Below, piece after piece: positions 1 through 9,700 of a stretch of DNA of 64,000 bases. The position numbers were made by a program, and so were the translations under genes. Origin of the DNA: Gammaproteobacteria bacterium (GTDB lineage Bacteria > Pseudomonadota > Gammaproteobacteria > Pseudomonadales > Cellvibrionaceae). The notes beneath the pieces are model-generated. The model was given only the letters and a program-made list of their open reading frames with translations. It did not search any database and was not told the origin of the DNA. Numbering within the stretch: the first letter of the stretch is position 1; every line of letters begins with the position of its first letter. Location: contig SEBV01000003.1 in assembly GCA_004172865.1 (NCBI GenBank), positions 1 through 64,000 on the forward strand, read 5' to 3'.

Positions 1-403
1 CATTCGCGCAGCTAAAATAGTTTTCAAAAATTTCGCTGATTAAAAATAATCAAAAAATTAAAAATTTTTGATTTTTAAACATTGGTTTTTTCAAAAAAAT
101 AAAATTTATGAAAATTTAAACTATAAAAATTTAGGATGAATTAAAAAAATTATTCGAATTTGCACCAAGTGCGCGCACAAAAAATCTGCAAATAATGGCT
201 ATAAACAGTGGCCTTAAAAATTCATAGATTTCGATCTGCTTTTACGCTCCAAAAAGATGCAAAAAAGCCAGCTTTTTTAAGCTGGCTTTAACTGAATTAG
301 AAGTTGTTTTTTAACCAACTATTTGCTTGAACAATTACTGAGCTGTTTTTAGAATTTTTTGAATCGCATTGCAGAAATTTTTGAATATAGACGGCGAGAA
401 TTT
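1..403. other. AT-rich non-coding stretch at the left edge
   Basis: I see no convincing gene here. The first 180 bases are very AT-rich, with many A and T runs. The only structured element is the hairpin at 261-289, listed separately. The region lies downstream of the minus-strand adhesin and small-protein genes. Confidence 0.6.
261..289 (-). terminator. Rho-independent terminator after the adhesin/small-protein unit
   Basis: Perfect 11-bp inverted repeat (arms 264-274 and 279-289, 4-nt loop). A run of A at 261-266 becomes the U-tract when read on the minus strand. It lies about 115 bp past the stop of the 110-residue gene. Confidence 0.8.
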
Positions 404-736
404 TTAGATTTTTAAATCGTCGTCACCGTCGTCTAATAAATCCATTCCGAGTCGCTGACCACGCAATTCACGACGCGATAACAATTTTGATTGCGCTGCT
501 TCGGGTAAATCGGTGAAGCGAATAGTGCCTTGATCAACTAACAAATTAACAACGTCTTCGAGCACCCGCGCCATAGCCTGGTCAGATTGTTCGAGTGAAG
601 TTACTTGTGCAGGTTTTAATGCGTGTAAAAATGCATGCAACTCACTGGCGTCATCTGTAACCAACTCACTGAAGTCGTGAGTAGCCGTTTGACTTACTGC
701 GCTTATCGCACCATCTTCACTTCGTTTTACGTACAT
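404..736 (-). CDS. small conserved protein downstream of the RTX adhesin
   Basis: A 110-residue soluble protein with no signal peptide or membrane segment. It opens with MYVKR and has an acidic C-terminus (DDGDDD). The central stretch RFTDLPEAAQSKLL recalls a small pseudomonad family that is often mislabelled tryptophan synthase beta-like; that is a memory-based match and gives no function. It starts 56 bp after the adhesin stop with a plausible GAAGG ribosome site and ends before a strong terminator, so it is probably cotranscribed with the adhesin. A role in the adhesin system is only suggested by position; the family is also found away from adhesins. Confidence 0.75.
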   Translation of the reverse strand: MYVKRSEDGAISAVSQTATHDFSELVTDDASELHAFLHALKPAQVTSLEQSDQAMARVLEDVVNLLVDQGTIRFTDLPEAAQSKLLSRRELRGQRLGMDLLDDGDDDLKI

Positions 737-792
737 ATTTATACCTTCAAAAATATAACGGGTTTTACTCGTCCCTGAGTTTTATCGCCAGA

Positions 793-3700
793 TTAATCAG
801 TAATTAAATTGCTATTGGTTTTCAGCAGGTTAATGATTGCTGCGTCGCCACCCGTTAAATTAACGCCGCTCAATACGATCGTTTGATCGGTCGCGGTACC
901 GTAGTTGGAACCGGTAAAGGCCCCTGCACTGCTGATCGAAACAGTCGTGTTGGTTCCATCACTGGTGAAGTGCAAATAGTTGGTTAATGTGCTGTTAGTT
1001 TCACCTTGCAATAAATCATGGAGATCCAGTTTATCGCCAGCAGCGGTGTTGAAGTCGGTAACTGTATCTTTAGCCGGTGCCGCCGTTGTGCCTTTGTCCA
1101 CAAGGTTCCAAACAAAGGTGTCTGCACCGGTTCCACCAGTCAAAGTATCGTTGCCTTTGCCGCCGGTTAACGTGTCATTACCACCACCACCATTTAAGGT
1201 GTCGGCCGCGATGCCTGTACCGCCGCGCAACGTATCGGCAAAGTTACTACCAGTTAAATTAGCACCGGTTGTAGAAGCGATGTTGTTAATAGTGTAACCA
1301 ACGCTTCCGCCTGCTTGTGAAAGGTCCACAGAGAAACCATTGTTAGTATTCAGCGTCGCGGTGCCGTCATTAATCGTGCCTGCAGTGGCGATAAAATTGC
1401 CTGCAACAGTCGCACTTGCTGCAGCACCCGTTGTAACCACGAGATTATCTGCAACGCCACCCACGCTCAGGTCGGTAATTACATCTACACCTGCATCAAC
1501 ATAGAAAGTGTCAGTACCAGCGCCACCAGTAAGAGTGTCAGTACCCGCACCACCCACTAGTAAATCGTTCCCTGCGTCGCCCTTCAAGGTGTCGTTCCCG
1601 GCACCCCCAAACAACAAATCATTACCAGTACTGCCGACTAAAGTATTTGCAGCGGTATCACCAATAAGGATTGTGTTAGCACCTACGACGGCATCACGTG
1701 TGCCTGAGTCGTCGTTACTAAGGGTATAAGCTGTATTTGCCAGCGAGTAACCTTTGTAGGTTGCTCCACCTGTGAAGGTAATCGTTTCGACCGTTGTAGC
1801 TGCCACGAAATGATTAAGAACATTAATGGTTTGGCCATTCAACGAAATAGTGAGATTGCCTGCGGCGGCCGTTGTGCTTGAATCCGCGAAGTCCAAACTG
1901 GTTAGTGCAGCTCCGTTTGCTGCAATAACAATCGCGTCATTGCCGGACGAGTCGTCGATAGAATCTGTACCGTCTGAAAGACCGAACTTGAAAGTATCAT
2001 CGCCAGAATCGCCAATCAGGGCATCGTTGCCCGCACCCCCAGTTAAGGTGTCATTACCAGTACCACCGACAAGCGTGTCGTTGCCGCTGCCACCAATCAA
2101 TACATCATCACCGCCGAACCCATAAAGCGCAGTGCGGGTAGTGTTGGTAGACGCATCAAACGTATTGTTGCCGCTGGTTCCGAGTGACAAGGTAATAACA
2201 TCCACAGGAGCAGTAGCGTCAGTAACTTTAAGGACTCCGGTAATTGCCGTTGCTTGCTCGACAGCTGACAAAGTTGTGGCAGTACCATTATTGATCGTTG
2301 GATTACCAAATGCTGCCGCGAATTGTGGAGTGAGCGCCAGGGTAGTTCCAACATCAACATCGGATGCGGTAAAGGTGATTCCACCACCGTTAGCAGATAC
2401 ATTAGAAACGACTGCCAAATCATTAACCGGCAATATGTTCATAGTTACGGTTGCTGTGTCTGTACCGCCGTGACCATCACTAATGGTATAGGTGTAAGTT
2501 GCCAAACCATTGTAATTAGCTGTTGGTGTGAAGGTCACAGAACCATCCGCGTTTAGCACTACAGTTCCGTTGATAGGATTTTGAACGCTGATAATACTTA
2601 AGGTATCGCCATCAATATCAGAATCGTTGGCTAACAACTCCGAGCCTGCCACTGTCCAGGATGTATCTTCATTCATCGCATGCACGGCGCTGTAATAAGT
2701 CGGCACGCTAGACAACAAGTTGTAGGTAACACCGTTATCGCCACTCAACTCAACCTTAAATACCGCCTGCCCACCTTGATCCCAATATAGGATTTCGATG
2801 GAATGCAAGCCGCCAGTTGTTATGGTGAATTGTGCGTGGGTAGTACCTGTGGGCGATTGGATTTGGTCAACGGTTGCAACAGCTACACCGTCAACTTTAA
2901 TTTGATAACCGTCATCACCCCGTATCTTGAAGTTGTAACTACCTGCCGCCAATTCGACTGATCCATACATACGGATGATAGCGTCACTACTATCGGCCGG
3001 ATCCGTACTTAGCGTGGCCGCGTCAGCACCCAGGAAGGCTTGCAAGTTAGTGCCGTGACCTAAATCGTTAGAGAATAAGTTATCCGCACCGTAGTTGAAG
3101 CTTGTCGCAATAAAAGTAGCAGTTGGTTCTTTACCCGCGATAAACGCATTAATTTGCGCCAGAGTCGTCAGGTTCGCGCCATCTGGACCTTCATGATAAG
3201 AATAATATTGCGATAACAAACCTTTATTGAGAGTACTGCCCGTGGCTGGGTCATCAACTGCAACAGGTGCATCATTAACCGCATTAACCACAACGTGAGC
3301 ATTAGCTGGGGTTGATACCGCACCGTTGTTATCAGTCACGGTGAAAGGAATATCCAGGCCACCGTCAAAACCTGCTTTGGGCACAAATTTCAGCGTTGCT
3401 GCTTGTGAAACCGTTAAGTTCATTGACGTCGTTACAGCAGTCGTACCATCCGCCAGATAAAGCACACCCTGCGCAACTGTTGGTAAGGTCGTGACTTTAA
3501 TACTGACAACACTGCCATCAACATCCGTACCGGCAAGTGTTACTGGAATACTGGTTGCCGCTGCAGCGCCGATAAAATTGGCTGGCGTTGCGATGGGTGC
3601 ATCATTGGTGCCCTGAATATTTACAGTAATAGTACTGGTGGTGCCGTCAGCAGACGTGATTGTAAGTTTGTCAGTGTAAGTCGTTCCCGCAGCAAATTCG

Positions 3701-6700
3701 TTGTGAGCTGTGTCAGTGGTATAAGTCCATACGCCATTGGTTGTGATGTTGAAGTGGCCGTAGCCATTGCTACCTGCAACATTGCTCTGAGCAACAAAAG
3801 TCACTGCACTATCCACATCACTAATCACCACGGTTCCGCCAGTGCTGAGGATCGCATTGGTTTCAGTGAGGCTTGCTACGGGAGGAGTAATTACCGCCGC
3901 ATCATTGGTACCCAAAATACTGACGGTGATAGTGCTGGTAGTGCCATCTGCCGAGCTTACAGTTAAGGAGTCGGTGTAAGTTTGGCCAGCCACAAATTCG
4001 TCATGTGCGGTGTTCATGGTGTAAGTCCACACACCGTTAGCACCTAAGGTAAATTTGCCATAACCGTTGCTGCCGGCAGCGTTAGTTTGCGCGATGAAAA
4101 CTGCAGGGCTATCAACATCAGTCACCGTCAAAGTGCCGCCTGTACTTTGGATTGCATTGGTCTCAGTCAAACCTGCAGTACTAGTGCCACTGATTACTGC
4201 TGCATCGTTAGTACCAGCGATATTGATAGTAATTGTACTGGTAGTACCGTCTGCTGAAGTTACTGTCAGAGAATCGGTATAAGTTGTTCCAGCAGCAAAC
4301 TCGTTATGAGCTGGGTCGGTGGTATAGGTCCATACACCATCGGTTCCCAATGTGAAATGACCGTAACCATTGTTACCTGCAACATTAGTCTGAGCCACAA
4401 AAGTCGCTGAGCTATCCACATCACTAATCGCCAAAGTTCCACCTGTGCTGAGGATGGCATTGGTTTCAGTGAGGTTTGCGACGGCTGGTGTAATCACAGC
4501 AGCGTCATTAGTACCCAAAATACTTACGGTAATGGTACTGGTGGTGCCATCAGCCGAACTCACAGAGAGTGAGTCTGTGTAAGTTTGCCCTGCAACAAAT
4601 TCGTCATGGGCGGTGTTCATAGTGTAAGTCCAAACACCATCACCACCTAAGGTAAACTTACCGTAACCATTGCTGCCTGCAACGTTCGTTTGTGCAACGA
4701 AGGTTGCAGGACTGTCGACGTCATTCACAATCAAAGTACCACCCGTACTTTGGATAGCATTGGTTTCCGTCAAACTTGCAGTGCTGGTGCCAGTGATTAC
4801 GGCCGCATCATTAGTGCCTGCGATATTAACAGTGATGGTGCTGGTGGTACCGTCCGCTGACGTTACTGTTAGAGAATCGGTGTATGTCGTTCCAGCGGCA
4901 AACTCGTTATGAGCCGTGTCAGTGGTATAACTCCACACGCCGCCTGTATCCAGTGTGAAATGACCGTAACCATTGCTACCCGCAACATTGTTTTGAGCGA
5001 GAAAAGTAGCCGGGCTATCTACATCGCTGATAGCTAAAGTACCACCGGTTGTTAATATCGCGTTGGTTTCGATTAGGTTTGCTACGGCCGGAGTGATGAC
5101 TGCAGCGTCATTAGTACCGTTAATTGTCACTGTAATTACGCTGGTGGTGCCATCGGCTGAACTCACAGTCAGTGAGTCGGTGTAAGTTTGGCCGCCCACA
5201 AATTCGTTGTGTGCAGTGTTCATGGTGTAAGTCCATACACCATCGGTTCCTAAATTAAACTTACCGTAGCCATTACTACCTGCCGCATTGCTTTGAGCAA
5301 CGAAACCAGCTGTGCTGTCTGCGTCACTCACAGTCAAGGTACCGCCGGTACTTTGGATTGAATTGGTTTCGGTTAAGGTTGCCGTGCTAACGCCACCAAT
5401 TACGGCAGCATCGTTAGTGCCCAAAATACTGACGGTGATTGTGCTGGTAGTACCATCTGCTGACGAAACTGTTAATGAATCGGTATAAGTTTGACCACCC
5501 ACAAACTCGTTGTGCGCCGTGTTCATGGTGTAAGTCCATACACCATCGGTACCTAAGTTGAATTTACCGTAACCGTTACTTCCCGCCGCGTTGGTTTGAG
5601 CAACGAAAGCTGCAGGGCTATCAACATCAGTCACATTCAAAGTGCCACCAGTGCTTTGAATTGCGTTGGTTTCAGTCAAACTCGCCGTGTTAGTACCAGT
5701 GATAATCGCCGCATCGTTAGTACCGGTGATGGTGACAGTAACTGTGCTGGTAGTACCATCTGCCGAACTTACCGTTAAGGAATCAGTATAAGTTTGGCCA
5801 CCCACAAATTCGTTGTGAGCGGTATCCATGGTGTAAGTCCACACGCCGCCTGTATCCAGTGTGAAATGGCCATAACCATTACTGCCCGCAACGTTAGTTT
5901 GCGCAATGAAAGTGGCTGAGCTATCGACATCAGACACAGTCAAAGTACCGCTGGTAGTTTGGATCGCATTAGTTTCGGTGATAGCGCCGATGCTAACGCC
6001 ACCAATTACGGCAGCATCGTTAGTACCTAAAATACTCACGGTGATAATACTGGTGGTACCATCGGCTGAACTTACTGTTAGGGAGTCGGTATAGGTTTGG
6101 CCGCCCACAAATTCGTTGTGCGCCGTATTCATGGTGTAGGTCCACACACCGTCGGTACCTAGGTTGAACTTGCCGTAACCATTGCTACCTGCTGCATTAG
6201 TTTGGGCGATAAACACTGCTGGGCTGTCCACATCAGATACAGTCAAAGCGCCGCTAGTACTTTGGATCGCATTGGTTTCCGTTAAAGCGGCCGAGTTGAC
6301 GCCACCAATTACCGCAGCATCATTAGTACCGGTGATGGTAATAGTGATGGTTGAAGCCGTACCGTCAACGCTTGCCACCGTGAAGGTTTCATTTACGTTT
6401 TGGCCAACATTTAAATTATCAAATGCGCTATTCGCAACGTAGTTCCAATGACCATCAACATCGATACTCAATGTACCGGTAGTACCTACAGTAGTGCTTG
6501 GCGTAAAGGTGTTCGCCGCATTATCCACATCAGTACTTGTTAAGGTACCGCTGGTAGTCAAAGGTGCATTGGTTTCAGTCAATACGACGTTTGCACTACT
6601 AACTGTTGCAGCGTCATTAGTACCGTTAATGGTGATTTTGATGATCGATGTGGTGCCGTCAACACTGGCTACTGTGAAAGTTTCATTAACATTTTGACCA

Positions 6701-9700
6701 ACGTTTAAATTATCGAATGCGCTATTCGCAACGTAGTTCCAATGACCGTTAACATCGATACTCAATGTGCCAGTAGTACCTACAGTGGTGCTTGGAGTAA
6801 AGGTGTTCGCCGCGTTGTCCACGTCAACACTCGTCAACGTACCGCTAGTAGTTAACGGGGAATTGGTTTCATCCAATGCGACGTTTGCGCTGCTAACTGT
6901 CGCAGCATCATTAGTACCATTGATAGTGATTTTGATAGTTGAGGTAGTACCGTCAACGCTTGCCACCGTGAAAGTTTCATTTACGTTCTGGCCAAGATTT
7001 AAATTATCAAACGCGCTATTGGCAACGTAAGTCCAGTGGCCTTGTGCATCAATGGTCAAGGTGCCGGTAGCACCAACGGTAGTGCTTGGCGTGAAAGCAT
7101 TGGCTGCGTTATCGACATCTGTACTGGTCAGAATACCGCTGGTAGTTAATGGCGCGTCGGTTTCGGTTAGCACAACATTGGCGCTGCTAACAATGGCCGC
7201 ATCATTGGTGCCGGTGATGGTAATGGTGACCGTTGCAGTTGAGGTACCGCCATGGCCATCACTAACTTGGTAACTGAAACTGTCGGTAGCCGTAACGCCC
7301 GCTGCAAGGCTATTTGCGTTGTTGGCGGCATAGGTATAACTGCCATTGGCATTCAGGGTGATGGTGCCGTAGGTACCAACCACACCAATGCCTACATTTG
7401 CAGCATTACCATTAACTTGACTAACAACCAATGCGTCGCCATCCACATCAGTATCATTGATAAGCACACCAGAAGTGCTAGGTACACTTAAGGTCGCATC
7501 CTCAAGTACTGCTGCCGAGTCATTATTTGCAACGGGGGCATCGTTCAGAGGATCGACCGTGATATTTAGCGTTGTGCTAGACCCGGTATTAGTGATGTAA
7601 GTGACGGTTGGAACTGAACCATTCCAATTAGCATTTGGCGTAAAGGTGTAAGCACCATCCGCAGCCAGATTAAAAGTGCCTACACCGGTAATGGTGGCAG
7701 TTTGGCCTGCAGTAAAGACTGTGGCATCGCCTGCGACATGGAAAGAAGCGACTGACAAGGTGTTATCAATGTCTGAATCATTCGTTAATACATTGCCGGT
7801 TGCCACGTCGTCTTCATCGATAGTTTTGGTATCCGCCACCAAAACAGAAGCGTCATCATCAGCAGTAACATTGACTGTGATAGTGCTAGATGCAGTCGAG
7901 AACGACCCAGCAGAATCCTGCACTGAGAAGTTGAAATTTGCGTAATTGGTTCCATTAGCATTGTCTGCGGGTGTGAACACGAGACTGGATAAATCACCCG
8001 CACTAATAATTTGATTAACGCCAACGGCTGAGCCATTCAACGTCAAAGAACCAGCCGTTGGCAGGCTATCGATACGAACTGCAAGCAAGGTTTGGCCTGA
8101 ATCACTGTCGGCGAAACCAAAATCGGGTGCGGAAAAGGTTTTGCTTCCGTCTTCATTGATAGTAACGGCCAAATCAGAACCGGTTGGTGGCGTGTTAGCG
8201 CCGACATTTACGGTTAGATCTGCTGCCGAAGTGCCGCCTTGACCATCACTAATTTCATAGTGGATAACAATTGGGCCGGTCACATTGACCGCAGGTGTGA
8301 AATTCAAAGTGCCGTTTGGATTGATAGTAACGGTGCCGAGAGTAGGATTTACCAATACCGCACTGGTGACGCTGAGACTACCGCCATCAACATCTGTGTC
8401 ATTACCGAGTACGGAAATATTACTGAGCGCAGAATTAATAGCTGTACTGGCAACATCAGCAACAGCAACAGGAGCATCATTGGTTCCGGTAATACCGATG
8501 TTAACCGTTGTGGTAGAGCCATCAGTCAGGGTTACAGTGAAGCTTTCCGATTTTGTCTCACCACCAGCGAGAACATCTGCACGTGCATCAAGCGTATAAG
8601 TCCATACCCCGTCTGCTGTGAGCACCAAGCTGCCGTAATTGCCAGATGTGGTTGAAGGCACAAATGCCAAAGATGCGTTATCGATATCATCTGCCGTTAA
8701 AGTGCCAATTGCAGATGGCGACGTATCTTCAACGACAGTACCTGCGCCAGTTGAGATAACCGGCAAATCGTCAGTGCCCGTAATACCCACAGTCACCGTA
8801 GTAGTTGAACCGTCGGTCAAAGTAACAGTGAAGTTTTCGGTTTTAGTTTCACTACCCGCAAGCGCTTGAGCGCGGGCATCAAGCGTGTAAGTCCATACAC
8901 CGCCTGAAGTAAGCACCAAACTACCGTAGTTGCCAGACGTTGTTGAAGGCACAAACGCTAGACTTGAATTGTCCACGTCAGTCGCCGTCAACGTACCGGT
9001 AGCTGACGGATTTGTATCTTCAACGACAGTACCTGCACCCGTTGAGATAACTGGCAGATCATCGGTGCCCGTAACAGTAATCACCAAATTAGCCGTCGAC
9101 GTTGCGCCTTGGTCGTCAGTAACAGTGTACGGAATGGTCAAAACAGTCGATTGACCGACGCCGAGAGATTGGTAGGCAGAATTTGAAGCATCAAAACTAT
9201 AAGTGCCGTTAGGATTGAAGGTAAAGCCAGCGGGAGCAACGCCGTTCAAGCTGTAAGTTGCGGTCGCGGTTGCATCCGCATCGGTACTGGTCACAAAACC
9301 GTTAACTATGGGTGCGTCTTCTGCCACAGTGAAGGCAGCTGGCTGGGCAACTGGTGCATCGTTAACTGGCGTTACAGATACGCTAATGGTGTTAGGTATT
9401 GCATCGAATCCACCTGCTGAATCCTGCACGCTAAAAGTAAAGGTAGCGTAATTGGCACCGTTAGCATTGGCGACGGGCTCGAATTTCAGGTTGCCAATAT
9501 CGCTCACGTTAATAACTTGCCCAACGACCACGGCCACATTGTTTAAAACCAGGCTGCCTGCAGTTGGCAAGCTGTCAATGCGAACGGCGCTTAGCGTTTG
9601 GCCTGCGTCAGCATCGGAAAATGCGAAATCGCTAGCAGTGAAACTGTATGAGGTATCTTCATCGATATTTACAGCTTTGTCGGTGCTGGCTGGCAGCGTA

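Noticed and set aside
404-736. Tryptophan synthase beta-like label for the small adhesin-linked protein
   Set aside because: At 110 residues it lacks the PLP-binding lysine region and fold of TrpB; the label is a database habit.
3610-7215. Regular spaced repeats that could suggest CRISPR
   Set aside because: The units are ~300 bp, coding and in frame within one protein, with no 28-37-bp repeats or unique spacers.
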